A DNA stretch of 64,000 nucleotides from an uncultured Bacilli bacterium (GCA_934155185.1 CAKPGT010000004.1:32572-96571); one strand, 5' to 3'; counted from the first letter of the stretch, positions 34,406-43,803 are shown. A program made the numbers and translations. Notes: generated by a model from the sequence alone, not told the origin.

Positions 34406-36036
34406 TGAACTTAAAACAAAGAATAAAAGTAATTATTTTTTGCGCTTTAAATAATTTAAATATTGAATTTAATTTAGATGATATAATGGTTGAAGTGCCA
34501 AAAAGTAGAGATAATGGTGATTTTTCTAGTAATATAGCGATGCAGCTAGCTAAGACTTTGAAGGATAACCCTAGAAATATTGCTGAAAAGATAGTAGACG
34601 AAATAAGTAAAAATACTAATGAAATAGAAAAAGTAGAAACAGCAGGACCAGGTTTTATTAATATTTATCTTAATAATGAATATGTTTTTAGCGGAATATC
34701 AGAAATAATAAAAAAAGAAGATAATTACGGAAGTTCTAATATCGGAAACAATAAAAAGATAGATATAGAGTTCGTTAGTGCTAATCCAACGGGTATTCTT
34801 CACCTGGGAACAGCAAGAGGTGCTGCTTATGGGTCTAATTTAGCTAACGTAATGTCCTTTGCAGGATTTGATGTTACAAAAGAATACTATATTAATGATG
34901 CTGGTAACCAAATTAATAATCTTGGTATGTCATTAAAAGAAAGATATAAAGAGGCATGTGGCTTAGAGTATAATATGCCAGAAGATGGATATTATGGTTC
35001 TGAAATAATAGATTTAGCTAACAAAGTTAAAAATAAATATAATACAGAAAAATTAGATAGTGATATAGAATTTTTTAAGAAGACAGCAGTTGATTATTTG
35101 CTTAACATAATAAAAACAGATTTATCAAATTTTGGTGTTGCGTTTGATGTATGGACTTCTGAGAAAGATATTCGTGCTAAAGGCAGAATAGAAGAATCAT
35201 TAGATATACTTGATAAAAAAGGATTAGTATTTAAAAAAGATGATGCATTATGGCTTAAAACAACGGTTTATGGCGATGATAAAGATAGGGTTTTAGTAAA
35301 ATCAGATGGTTCTTATACATACTTAGTTCCTGATATAGCTTATCACCTAGATAAATTTGATAGGGGTTTTGATTATTTAATTGATGTTTTTGGGGCAGAC
35401 CATCATAGTTATGTTTCAAGATTAAAAGCAAGTATAGAAGCACTTGGTTATGATAAAGATAAATTAGAGGTAAGACTTCTTCAAATGGTTAGATTACTTC
35501 GTGATGGAAATATTGTTAAAATGAGTAAGAGAACCGGTGGAAATATTACCATTTCTGAATTAGTTGATGAAATAGGATGTGATTCAGCAAGATACTTTTT
35601 TGCAACAAGGAGCCTAGATGGTCAAATGGACTTTGATATTAACCTAGCTCTTAAAAAATCAAATGAAAATCCATTCTTTTATGTTGGGTACGCTCATGCT
35701 AGAATATGTTCAATATTAAATGATGCAAAAGAAAAGAATCTTAAAATAAATTGTAGTATTAAAGATGCAATTGATGCTGATTCAAAGGCTCTAATATTAA
35801 AAGTTTATGAATTTACTGATGTAATTGAAGCTGCTGCTTTGAAAAAAGAGCCGCATTTAATTACTAATTATGTGTATGAATTAGCTAGCATGTTCCATAA
35901 TTATTATGGTAAACATAGAATATTAACTGATGATGTTAATATATCAGAGCAGCGCTTAGGAATAATTAAAAGCGTTGGTATAACAATAAATAATGCTTTA
36001 AGACTTATCGGTGTTAAAGCACCATCAAAAATGTAG
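34405..36036 (+). CDS. argS: Arginyl-tRNA synthetase
   Basis: GTG 34405 is chosen because ggagag at 34392-34397 is 7 bases upstream and the protein then begins MNLKQRIK; an ATG at 34390 overlaps this RBS. The 543-residue class I enzyme has the N-terminal Add-1 tRNA-binding domain, the HIGH-like NPTGILHLGTARGAAYG, KMSKRTGG, and the C-terminal anticodon-binding helices. It shares a base with the ywiB stop. Confidence 0.95.
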   Translation: MNLKQRIKVIIFCALNNLNIEFNLDDIMVEVPKSRDNGDFSSNIAMQLAKTLKDNPRNIAEKIVDEISKNTNEIEKVETAGPGFINIYLNNEYVFSGISEIIKKEDNYGSSNIGNNKKIDIEFVSANPTGILHLGTARGAAYGSNLANVMSFAGFDVTKEYYINDAGNQINNLGMSLKERYKEACGLEYNMPEDGYYGSEIIDLANKVKNKYNTEKLDSDIEFFKKTAVDYLLNIIKTDLSNFGVAFDVWTSEKDIRAKGRIEESLDILDKKGLVFKKDDALWLKTTVYGDDKDRVLVKSDGSYTYLVPDIAYHLDKFDRGFDYLIDVFGADHHSYVSRLKASIEALGYDKDKLEVRLLQMVRLLRDGNIVKMSKRTGGNITISELVDEIGCDSARYFFATRSLDGQMDFDINLALKKSNENPFFYVGYAHARICSILNDAKEKNLKINCSIKDAIDADSKALILKVYEFTDVIEAAALKKEPHLITNYVYELASMFHNYYGKHRILTDDVNISEQRLGIIKSVGITINNALRLIGVKAPSKM

Positions 36037-36048
36037 GAGGAAATGATT

Positions 36049-36486
36049 ATGAATGTTAGAGAGTTACCTTTAGAGGAATTAGAATTATTATCATATACTG
36101 ATATAGCATATGAATTATTAAAACTAGATAAAAAACCAAAAACAACACCTGCTTTATTTAAAGAAGTATGTGATTTATTAAAGATAAATGAAGATAATAT
36201 GATGGATATGATAGGAGACTTTTATACAACCCTAACTACTGATAAGAGGTTTATACTTCTTGATAGTGCTGAATGGGATTTAAAAGAATTTCATTCTGTT
36301 AAGACAGTAGTTGATGACGAAGATGATGAAGAACAAGAAGAGGAAGAAGATGAGGAAGTAATTGAGGGTACTGAGGATGATGCAGTAGCTATTGATGATG
36401 ATACTTCTGACTTTGATGATGTTGATGATGACTTAGATGATTTAGATGACCTAGCGATAGTATCAGAAGATGAGTTAGAGGAATAA
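36049..36486 (+). CDS. rpoE: RNA polymerase delta subunit RpoE
   Basis: ATG 36049 has aggagg 8 bases upstream; ATG 36043 is only 2 bases from it. The 145-residue protein has an N-terminal HARE-type winged helix (ELLSYTDIAYELLKLDKK ... TTLTTDKRFILLD) and an extremely acidic C-terminal half rich in Asp and Glu. Delta displaces nucleic acids from RNA polymerase and speeds recycling. argS-rpoE order is conserved in Bacilli. Confidence 0.93.
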   Translation: MNVRELPLEELELLSYTDIAYELLKLDKKPKTTPALFKEVCDLLKINEDNMMDMIGDFYTTLTTDKRFILLDSAEWDLKEFHSVKTVVDDEDDEEQEEEEDEEVIEGTEDDAVAIDDDTSDFDDVDDDLDDLDDLAIVSEDELEE

Positions 36487-36487
36487 T

Positions 36488-37543
36488 ATGTTTGAAAGAC
36501 TAGAAAATATAAAAAAGAGAAATGATTTTATAACAGAAGAATTAACTAAGCCAGAAGTTATTAGTGATGTTAGTAAAACAATGAAATTATCTAAGGAACA
36601 ATCAGACTTATCTGAAATAATAGAATGTTATAATGAATATTTAAAAGCAAAAAAAGATTATGAAGAAGCTAAGGAATTAGCAAATGATCCTGAATTTGCT
36701 TCCTTCGCTAAGGATGAAGAGGCAAAACAAGAGGAAAGACAAAAAAAGCTAGAAAAAGAACTAGAAATACTTTTACTTCCAAAAGACCCTAACGATAGCA
36801 AAAACATTATTGTTGAAATAAGAGGCGCTGCTGGTGGTGATGAAGCTAATATATTTGCAGGGGATTTATACAATATGTATGTTAGATATGCTGAGGCTCA
36901 GGGATTTAAAATAGAAGATTTAGAAAGCACGCCTGGGCAATCAGGTGGTTTTTCTGAAATATCATTTATGGTAAAAGGAAATGGTGCATACTCTAAGTTA
37001 AAGTACGAATCAGGAGCACATAGGGTTCAAAGAGTACCTGCAACGGAATCGCAGGGCAGGGTTCACACATCAACTGCAACTGTTCTTGTAATGCCTGAGG
37101 TTGATGATATAGATTTTGATTTAGATATGAATGACGTTAGGGTTGATATTACAAGGTCATCAGGTTGCGGTGGTCAAGGGGTTAATACAACAGATTCAGC
37201 GGTTAGACTTACTCATATACCTACTGGAATAGTTGTATACTCTCAAACAGAAAGATCGCAAATAAGAAACAAAGAAAAAGCAATTAAGATATTAAAATCA
37301 AGAGTATATGATCTTAAACTTAGAGAGCAGGAAGAAGAACTTGGAGCAGAAAGAAGAAGTAAGATTGGTACCGGAGATAGATCGGAAAAAATAAGAACTT
37401 ATAATTATCCACAAAACAGGGTAACAGATCATCGTATAGGCTATACTACTAACTCATTAGATAGAGTAATGAATGGTAAACTAGATGATATAATAGAAGC
37501 CTTAATAACCGAAGATCAAAGAAGAAAATTAGCTGGGGAATAA
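36488..37543 (+). CDS. prfA: Peptide chain release factor 1
   Basis: The 351-residue protein has GGQ at 228-230 (SSGCGGQGVNTTDSAV), which triggers peptide release, and the stop-codon reading PAT motif (VQRVPATESQGRVH) that marks RF1 rather than RF2. It starts one base after rpoE. PrmC, which methylates the GGQ glutamine, is encoded downstream at 40498. Confidence 0.95.
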   Translation: MFERLENIKKRNDFITEELTKPEVISDVSKTMKLSKEQSDLSEIIECYNEYLKAKKDYEEAKELANDPEFASFAKDEEAKQEERQKKLEKELEILLLPKDPNDSKNIIVEIRGAAGGDEANIFAGDLYNMYVRYAEAQGFKIEDLESTPGQSGGFSEISFMVKGNGAYSKLKYESGAHRVQRVPATESQGRVHTSTATVLVMPEVDDIDFDLDMNDVRVDITRSSGCGGQGVNTTDSAVRLTHIPTGIVVYSQTERSQIRNKEKAIKILKSRVYDLKLREQEEELGAERRSKIGTGDRSEKIRTYNYPQNRVTDHRIGYTTNSLDRVMNGKLDDIIEALITEDQRRKLAGE

Positions 37544-37558
37544 CTCTTCAGCTTTTTC
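37531..37558 (+). terminator. Terminator overlapping the prfA stop
   Basis: A 9-bp stem with two G-T pairs (agctgggga 37531-37539 / tcttcagct 37545-37553) is followed by five T. The prfA stop codon lies in the loop. Confidence 0.6.
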
Positions 37559-37561
37559 ATA

Positions 37562-37570
37562 TGTTATAAT
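37562..37570 (+). promoter_or_regulatory. Extended -10 promoter
   Basis: TGT plus TATAAT directly follows the prfA terminator; no convincing -35. It would serve the gene at 37595. Confidence 0.45.
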
Positions 37571-37594
37571 AATTAAGATAGGTGGGTGTTTTAA

Positions 37595-38707
37595 ATGGAA
37601 TATATGTTTCCAGATTACAATAAAGGGTTAATAAACGTTATTAGTTCTTTAGAAAAATACTTTGGAGTTAAACCAAAGCATAATTCTTTAAAACTTTTAG
37701 ATGAAGTATTAGATGAAAATAGTAGTAAAAACGTAGTTTTATTCTTATTTGATGGACTAGGCTATAATCTCCTTTGCGATAATAGAGATATATGCCCATT
37801 TTTATATAAGCATTTGAAAGGAAAGATATCATCTAATTTTCCATCTACTACAATGTCAGCTAGAACAACTGTAGAATCAGGTCTTACCCCAAAAGAGCAT
37901 GGGTGGCTAGGCTGGGATATGTATTTTAAGAAGTTTGATAATGTTATATGTCTTAGTAAGAATGTTATTAAAGGAACCAAAACAAAACCAGCAAATTATC
38001 ACGTTGGAAGGACTCTTTTAAAATATACTCCAGTTACGGACATAATAAATGAAAAAAATGATACTATTGGTAAAACACTTAGAGTATATAGTAATCATAA
38101 ACACGAATCACTAAGAAAAATGAAAGGGCAAATAAAAAGACTTACTAGAAAAAAAGAAAAAGTATTTGTCTATGCATATTATAATGAACCTGATCATGTT
38201 ATGCATCATTATGGAACAAATGATAACTTGACCATAAAGTATTTAAAGCATATTGAAAAGTGGTTTAAAAAAACATGTAAATCACTAAAAAATACTACTG
38301 TAATAGCGATTGCAGATCACGGGCATATAGACGTAAATTATATAAATTTAACAGACTATTCTAACATTACAAAGATGCTTGATAAGAACATATCAATGGA
38401 TGATAGAGCTACAAGTTTTATGGTGAAAAAAGAATATAAAAAGACTTTTCCTATAGAGCTAAAGAAAGTACTTAAAGATGATTTTATCATAATGAGTAAA
38501 AAAGAAGTTATAGAAAAAGGACTATATGGTAGTGGAAATGAAAATGATTATTTTATGGATGGATTAGGGGATTATTTTGCGCTTGGAATAGGTGATAAAG
38601 CAATTAGATATGATAATAATAAAAACCCTCATAAATCAGCACACTCTGGTTTAACATTAGATGAGATGCTTGTACCATTAATAATTGTTAATTCAGATAA
38701 AATATAA
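37595..38707 (+). CDS. Alkaline phosphatase-superfamily phosphodiesterase
   Basis: The 370-residue protein fits the type I phosphodiesterase/nucleotide pyrophosphatase group. The first metal site is VVLFLFDGLGYNLL, the catalytic Thr lies in NFPSTTMSARTT, and later metal ligands are in NEPDHVMHHYG, IAIADHGHID and NPHKSAHSGLTLDE. It is predicted cytosolic: no signal peptide or membrane helix. Substrate is not known. It has its own promoter between prfA and prmC; Bacillus has no such gene there. Confidence 0.8.
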   Translation: MEYMFPDYNKGLINVISSLEKYFGVKPKHNSLKLLDEVLDENSSKNVVLFLFDGLGYNLLCDNRDICPFLYKHLKGKISSNFPSTTMSARTTVESGLTPKEHGWLGWDMYFKKFDNVICLSKNVIKGTKTKPANYHVGRTLLKYTPVTDIINEKNDTIGKTLRVYSNHKHESLRKMKGQIKRLTRKKEKVFVYAYYNEPDHVMHHYGTNDNLTIKYLKHIEKWFKKTCKSLKNTTVIAIADHGHIDVNYINLTDYSNITKMLDKNISMDDRATSFMVKKEYKKTFPIELKKVLKDDFIIMSKKEVIEKGLYGSGNENDYFMDGLGDYFALGIGDKAIRYDNNKNPHKSAHSGLTLDEMLVPLIIVNSDKI

Positions 38708-38713
38708 TAACTG

Positions 38714-38722
38714 TGATATAAT
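38714..38722 (+). promoter_or_regulatory. Extended -10 promoter
   Basis: TGA plus a perfect TATAAT precedes ATG 38739 by 16 bases, with agaggtg as RBS. No clear -35 is seen. Confidence 0.45.
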
Positions 38723-38738
38723 CTAAAAGAGGTGCTAA

Positions 38739-40514
38739 ATGAAAGAATTTTATAAATATAATAAAGAATGTCTTACGAATTATGTTTTAAATACTGAAGA
38801 TAAAAAGATGTTACTAAGTGATGAAGAATTTAAAGATTATTTATTAGAAGAAGATAATCACTGTATTTTTATAGAACTCATGTATAAATTAAATAAACAA
38901 GATGTAAAAATGTTATTAACCTTGGATTATTTAGAAAAAATAATTGATAGCAATACAAATGCATTACATAAATATGGTGTTATATTAGAGTGCCATAGTG
39001 ATGTTTTTATTAAAACAAGTAATAAAGTAAAAGCTTACATAATTAATAATTTTTCTGAATATTTTAAAATTGTATGTCAAGAGTTAGGTGAGCATTTAGC
39101 ATATCATATTGTTTATTTTATGCCCGATAAGATGAGCCTGTTAAAGTATTTTAGTAAAGAGGTTCAAAATAAAGTATTGGACTTAGAAGCTCTTACTGTA
39201 ATAAGTAAACTAAATGGATTTAAAAAAATACTTATAAATCTTTCACCCAAAGTTATTAATAAATCAATTAATAGTGGTATATTTTCTAGTATTATTAAAG
39301 ATTTAGATAAGGAAGAATTGGCACAGTTTTCTAATACCATGCAGAATGAAGACTTACTTGGTTTAATTAATAATTCTGAATTTATTATATCCATATCCTC
39401 AATTGAAAATCCTAATTATTATCGTTATATAATTAATAATTTGCTTATTAATAACTATGAATTAGCGAATAAAATAGAAAAATACAGATTATCATATATA
39501 ATTTGCCAGTTTAATCTGGAAAATAGTGAGGGTATATTTGAAAATTATATAGAACTAGTTGATAAGTTCCTAAATGGGATAATATCAAAATCTGAACTTG
39601 ACAGAATTCCAGAAGAAATAGAATATTTTTATGGTATTGAAATTAATACCAGATTTTTAAAAGAGCTTACAATAAAAAGAAAAAAGCAATTATTATGTGA
39701 CTATTATTTTAAGGATTATAGCGAGAATATATTACATAATTTAAAAGAAATAGTTAGGTTCGATAATAATCGAAAAATTATATCAAATAAAAATTTAGAA
39801 CTTTATTATAAGTTTTTGAATTTTGAAATGCTGTCAGATGAATCTATAAATGAATTATTATCTAGTGCAAATAAAGAAGATTATTCTAAGACGCTATATA
39901 ATGATATTTTAGCATGTAAGCGTTTTTCTTATGAATTATATAATAATGAATTTTTTAAACCAAATAACAGTAATTTGCGTAATGAAAGTATGTCAAAAAA
40001 GTTTGGATTAGACGTATATAATCTTAATGGAGAAAAATTTTTAGCATGCGTTCATTGCGGGCGTTTTTATGAAGGTAAAAATAAGAAAACTATATCTCTT
40101 TCAATAATAGGAAGTGAGAACATAGGATTGTTTGATAAGACAAGAGTGATAGTTGGTTATACATATTTAGAGCCAGATAAGATTATGCACGTTTATAATA
40201 AAGACTCTTATACTAATGGACAAATTGGAACAAATAGAATAAACAAAATATATAAACCACATGAGCTTTTAGAAAATACATATTTTTATAATGAAATATT
40301 ATATAGTGAAAAAAGTTATCAGTTAATACCTGATTATGTTATTTGTATTGATGATATTAATGCTGAAAGCTATAATTATGCCAATGAAAACAAATTACCT
40401 ATAGTTATAATAAACAGCAGTAAATATAAAATTTCACGTAATTATACTGATGATATTGATTATAGAGATACATATTTAACTAGGGAGGAGGACTATTATG
40501 GGACGTCAAAATAA
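38739..40514 (+). CDS. Large unknown protein coupled to prmC
   Basis: Not recognised. The 591-residue protein has a long helical N-terminal part (~1-430) and a distinct C-terminal domain with GEKFLACVHCGRFYEG, KTISLSIIGSENIGLF, VIVGYTYLEPDKIMHVYNKDSY and PDYVICIDDINAES...LPIVIINSS. The C-terminal half looks like a compact alpha/beta enzyme-like domain, but no catalytic motif could be named. No signal peptide or membrane helix. It overlaps prmC by 17 bases, with the prmC RBS (gggaggagg) inside it. Confidence 0.65.
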   Translation: MKEFYKYNKECLTNYVLNTEDKKMLLSDEEFKDYLLEEDNHCIFIELMYKLNKQDVKMLLTLDYLEKIIDSNTNALHKYGVILECHSDVFIKTSNKVKAYIINNFSEYFKIVCQELGEHLAYHIVYFMPDKMSLLKYFSKEVQNKVLDLEALTVISKLNGFKKILINLSPKVINKSINSGIFSSIIKDLDKEELAQFSNTMQNEDLLGLINNSEFIISISSIENPNYYRYIINNLLINNYELANKIEKYRLSYIICQFNLENSEGIFENYIELVDKFLNGIISKSELDRIPEEIEYFYGIEINTRFLKELTIKRKKQLLCDYYFKDYSENILHNLKEIVRFDNNRKIISNKNLELYYKFLNFEMLSDESINELLSSANKEDYSKTLYNDILACKRFSYELYNNEFFKPNNSNLRNESMSKKFGLDVYNLNGEKFLACVHCGRFYEGKNKKTISLSIIGSENIGLFDKTRVIVGYTYLEPDKIMHVYNKDSYTNGQIGTNRINKIYKPHELLENTYFYNEILYSEKSYQLIPDYVICIDDINAESYNYANENKLPIVIINSSKYKISRNYTDDIDYRDTYLTREEDYYGTSK

Positions 40515-41220
40515 TATAGAGTATTTAAAAAAGTATTATAACGGAGATATTTCTGATGCCATTAAAAGGCTAGATAAAGGTGAGCCTGTTCAGTATATAG
40601 TTGGTAATGTTGACTTTTACGGATACATATTAGATGTTAATAAAAACGTTCTTATTCCAAGAAGAGAAACTGAGGAATTAACAGAGATGGTTTTAAAACG
40701 TATCCGGGAGTTTTCAAATCCTACTATAGCAGATATTGCAACTGGCTCTGGTGCTATAGCTATCACGCTATCTAAAAAGCTTAATACTAATGTTTATGCA
40801 TCTGATATAAGCTTAGATGCCTTAGAAGTTGCGTCTTTAAATATCAAGAAAAATGATGCAGACGTTACTATACTTAATGGTGATATGCTAAAACCATATA
40901 TAGATAATAAAATAAAATTAGATGTTATAGTAAGCAATCCACCATACATTATGGAAGATGAAGAAATAGAAGACATAGTTAAAAATAATGAGCCACATAT
41001 AGCTTTATATGCTAAAAATAATGGGTTAGAGTTTTATGAAAGCATTTTAAAAGATGCTAGTAAAGTTTTAAATGATAAATTCTTAATTGCGTTTGAAATA
41101 GGTGAAACCCAAGGTCATGCTATAGAGTTTTTAGCTAAAAAATATTTAAAAGATATAACAGTCGAAATTGTAAAAGATTTGTCAGGTAAAAATAGATTTT
41201 TATTTGTATATAATTATTAA
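40498..41220 (+). CDS. prmC: Release factor glutamine methyltransferase PrmC
   Basis: This 240-residue enzyme methylates the GGQ glutamine of RF1/RF2. The SAM motif is IADIATGSGAIAITL and the catalytic NPPY is in VSNPPYIMEDEE. The conserved GEPVQYIVGNVDFYGY...LIPRRETEELTE is present. It is ~40 residues shorter than the Bacillus enzyme because the N-terminal helical domain is reduced. Encoded in the same cluster as prfA and spoIIR, as in Bacillus. Confidence 0.93.
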   Translation: MGRQNNIEYLKKYYNGDISDAIKRLDKGEPVQYIVGNVDFYGYILDVNKNVLIPRRETEELTEMVLKRIREFSNPTIADIATGSGAIAITLSKKLNTNVYASDISLDALEVASLNIKKNDADVTILNGDMLKPYIDNKIKLDVIVSNPPYIMEDEEIEDIVKNNEPHIALYAKNNGLEFYESILKDASKVLNDKFLIAFEIGETQGHAIEFLAKKYLKDITVEIVKDLSGKNRFLFVYNY

Positions 41221-41252
41221 AAATTACTCACTAATTAATAGAGGGTGATTTT
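41220..41252 (+). promoter_or_regulatory. Hairpin masking the spoIIR ribosome binding site
   Basis: aaaattactc (41220-41229) pairs with gggtgatttt (41243-41252) through 10 pairs including a few G-T. The 3' arm contains the gagggtga RBS of spoIIR. It could act as a weak prmC terminator or as a translational lock on spoIIR. Confidence 0.4.
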
Positions 41253-41255
41253 TAA

Positions 41256-41786
41256 ATGAAAAAACTAATATTGATATTTTTAAGTGTTTTATCAATATAT
41301 ATGGTATATAACAGAAGTATAGAAAAAGAAACCGTAAGAATACCAGAGTCTGCAATAAGATTTAGAGTACTAGCTAACAGTAATTCTTTAAGAGACCAAA
41401 AAATAAAAGAAAACATAAGAGATAAGATGCAGAAAGAATTATATGACCTTCTTAAGGATTCAAAAAGTATTAACCATGCTAGAAATTTAATAACTAGTAA
41501 CATTGATAATTTTGATAATTTGTTAGCTAGTGAAATGAAAGATACCGAGTATTCATATAAAATAGATTACGGAATACATGATTTCCCTGAGAAAAAATAT
41601 AAAGGTATTACATATGAAGCTGGGGAGTATGAGTCATTATTAGTTACGTTAGGAGAAGGAAAAGGTGATAATTGGTGGTGTGTTCTTTTTCCACCACTAT
41701 GCCTTTTAGAAGCAGAAGAAAACGTAGAGGAAAATGATGTAGAATATAAATCTTTTATAAAAGAGATAATAGAAAAATATTTTTAG
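41256..41786 (+). CDS. spoIIR: Stage II sporulation protein R
   Basis: The 176-residue protein has an N-terminal signal/anchor (~3-18), then IPESAIRFRVLANSNSLRDQKIKENIRDKM and the diagnostic GEYESLLVTLGEGKGDNWWCVLFPPLCLLE. SpoIIR is secreted by the forespore and activates SpoIIGA, which processes pro-sigma-E in the mother cell. It is a core marker of sporulation. The neighbourhood prfA-prmC-spoIIR-mntP matches Bacillus. Confidence 0.95.
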   Translation: MKKLILIFLSVLSIYMVYNRSIEKETVRIPESAIRFRVLANSNSLRDQKIKENIRDKMQKELYDLLKDSKSINHARNLITSNIDNFDNLLASEMKDTEYSYKIDYGIHDFPEKKYKGITYEAGEYESLLVTLGEGKGDNWWCVLFPPLCLLEAEENVEENDVEYKSFIKEIIEKYF

Positions 41787-41822
41787 TATAAATGTAATAT
41801 TATAATGTAGAGGTGATTTATC

Positions 41823-42347
41823 ATCATAAACATTATATTAATAGGTATTGCCCTTAGTATGGATGCATTTACGTTAGCATTTTCGTATGGTATAAAAAAA
41901 GTTGATAATAAAAGTTTGATTATAACTTCCATAGTTACTGGTATTTTTCACTTTATAATGCCTCTTATGGGCAACATAATAGGAATACCTTTATTTGAAT
42001 ATACATTAATTAAACCAAGGTATATTTTGTTTTTGGTATTTTTAATTATATCAATAGATATGTTTATAAATTTCTTTAATGAAAACTCAAAGCTTAGAAA
42101 CTTAAACATTGCGGGGATTATACTATTTGCTTTTTCTGTAAGCTTTGATAGTTTTTCTGTTGGGCTTGGAATAAATTATATATGTAGTAACGTTGTATTA
42201 TCAGTATCTATTTTTTGCTTTGTTAGTATGCTATTTACTTTCTTAGGCTTTATGTTAGGAAAAGTTCTTTCTCAAAAAATTGGAAAGTATGCGTTTTTGT
42301 TTGGAAGCCTGGTCCTATTTATATATTCGCTGGTGCTATTGACTTAG
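41823..42347 (+). CDS. mntP: Manganese efflux pump MntP family, non-canonical start
   Basis: Conserved MntP sequence (INIILIGIALSMDAFTLAFSYGIKK) begins upstream of the first ATG at 41859. The frame opens after a stop at 41814-41816 and offers only ATC, ATC, ATA, ATT-type codons. The RBS gaggtg (41810-41815) is 7 bases before ATC 41823, taken here as start (174 residues). The second repeat reads FSVSFDSFSVGLGI. The protein has about six membrane helices, and each SxDxF motif places an acidic residue in the membrane, as in MntP. The related sporulation protein YtaF is an alternative; position after spoIIR favours MntP. Confidence 0.75.
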   Translation: MINIILIGIALSMDAFTLAFSYGIKKVDNKSLIITSIVTGIFHFIMPLMGNIIGIPLFEYTLIKPRYILFLVFLIISIDMFINFFNENSKLRNLNIAGIILFAFSVSFDSFSVGLGINYICSNVVLSVSIFCFVSMLFTFLGFMLGKVLSQKIGKYAFLFGSLVLFIYSLVLLT

Positions 42348-42367
42348 ATGGCATTTTGTGCTATCAT
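42339..42367 (+). promoter_or_regulatory. Promoter for the Thr-rich secreted protein
   Basis: TTGACT (42339-42344) and TATCAT (42362-42367) are 17 bases apart; the -35 lies in the last codons of mntP. RBS for ATG 42400 is aaaggggga. Confidence 0.52.
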
Positions 42368-42399
42368 AGTGGGCATTCAAACAAAAGGGGGAGATTTGA

Positions 42400-43797
42400 A
42401 TGGCATTAATTAGCGAGCAAACTAGCTCATTAAAAAAGAAAATCACATCACTTATTACGGCAGGAGCACTTATCATTACTGGTAGTGCTGGTATTGCTCA
42501 TTTGAGCAAGAAAAATGATAACAAAAATGTAGATATATCTACTACAACTAGTGTAAGTACTACTGTAGTTGATAGTCCAGTAGTTAAAGACGAATTATTT
42601 AAACAACTAAAACTAACTGCTAATTTTGATATAAATGATAAAGCTGCGGTTAGAAAAAGAGCTAAAGCTATCTACAAAATATCAGAAAAAGAAGTTTCAG
42701 TAGGTACAATAGTAAACTTAATATACCTTATAAATGGTAAATATAAACGTATTAATTTTTCTGGTAAAGAGTTTGGAGCTAAAGATTTACAGAATTTGTT
42801 TGTTTCATTAACAAGATTATTAGATGATAATATGACTGCTTTAGAAAAAAAACAGATTGGTGAAAATTGGAAGCCAAACTATAACGGAACAATTTATGCA
42901 TATATGTTTATGGCAAAAACGCAACCTAATACTAGTGACTATGTGGTAACAAAACAAGAGGCTATCGAATCTGCAAAAATTGTAGAGGAACAAAAGAATA
43001 ATATTAAAAAAGATAAAAAGGGGAATTATTCTAAAACTGCTGCAAAATATTATGAATTATTTAATGTGTTAAGAAACAGAATTGATAAAAACAAAAACGC
43101 TAAGGTTTTAGCAGGATATCCATATGTATTCTTTAGAGATTATACATGTAAGAATGCAATAATGTCAGCTTATTTGAGTAAAGAAAAACAACAAGATAAA
43201 ATTGACGAGAATTATACAGAAACATATGCTGGAAAACTTACGGGTTTTGTTGAAGAAGCATTTAATGTTAGTTTACAAAAAGAAATTCAAGAGGCAATAG
43301 CTTCTGGTCAATTTGGATATGATGTTCCTAATTTTGGCTCAGGTTATAGTTCTTCTGATGCTAAAGGCGCTGATTCACAAATTGATGCTACTAGAGTGTC
43401 AGCAAGGGATGTAGTTGACTCTGGTGGAAGAGAAGTTACATCTTATAGTGAACGTGCTAATACGCCAACTACAAGTGTTACAAGAGAATCATATACTGTA
43501 ACTCCAACTACTAATGTTGTAGAGGAAACTTATGTAGCTGAACCAATAACTGAAGGAACAACTAAAAAAGCAGAAACAACGACTAAAAAGTCAGAGACTA
43601 CAACTAAAAGGGAAGAAGGTACAAAAAATAATACAGTTACAACTACAACAACTCCTTCTACAAAGAAAAATGAGGAAGTTCTAGATGAAGGTGGAGACGT
43701 TGTTTTTGAAGGTAGTGAAGATGAATTAGAAGAGTTTTTAAAAGGTCAAAGATATGTTGATGCTGACAAGACTAATTCTTATGTAAAAACAAAATAA
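42400..43797 (+). CDS. Secreted or anchored protein with Thr-rich stalk
   Basis: Not recognised. The 465-residue protein has a hydrophobic segment at ~17-34 (ITSLITAGALIITGSAGIAHL), a helical globular region (~60-310) and a low-complexity Thr/Lys/Glu stretch (~375-425, TTKKAETTTKKSETTTK...). The C-terminus is acidic and has no sorting signal or membrane helix. It is presumably outside the membrane, anchored by its N-terminus. A wall-binding or spacer role is only a guess. Confidence 0.65.
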   Translation: MALISEQTSSLKKKITSLITAGALIITGSAGIAHLSKKNDNKNVDISTTTSVSTTVVDSPVVKDELFKQLKLTANFDINDKAAVRKRAKAIYKISEKEVSVGTIVNLIYLINGKYKRINFSGKEFGAKDLQNLFVSLTRLLDDNMTALEKKQIGENWKPNYNGTIYAYMFMAKTQPNTSDYVVTKQEAIESAKIVEEQKNNIKKDKKGNYSKTAAKYYELFNVLRNRIDKNKNAKVLAGYPYVFFRDYTCKNAIMSAYLSKEKQQDKIDENYTETYAGKLTGFVEEAFNVSLQKEIQEAIASGQFGYDVPNFGSGYSSSDAKGADSQIDATRVSARDVVDSGGREVTSYSERANTPTTSVTRESYTVTPTTNVVEETYVAEPITEGTTKKAETTTKKSETTTKREEGTKNNTVTTTTTPSTKKNEEVLDEGGDVVFEGSEDELEEFLKGQRYVDADKTNSYVKTK

Positions 43798-43803
43798 TTT
43801 ATG

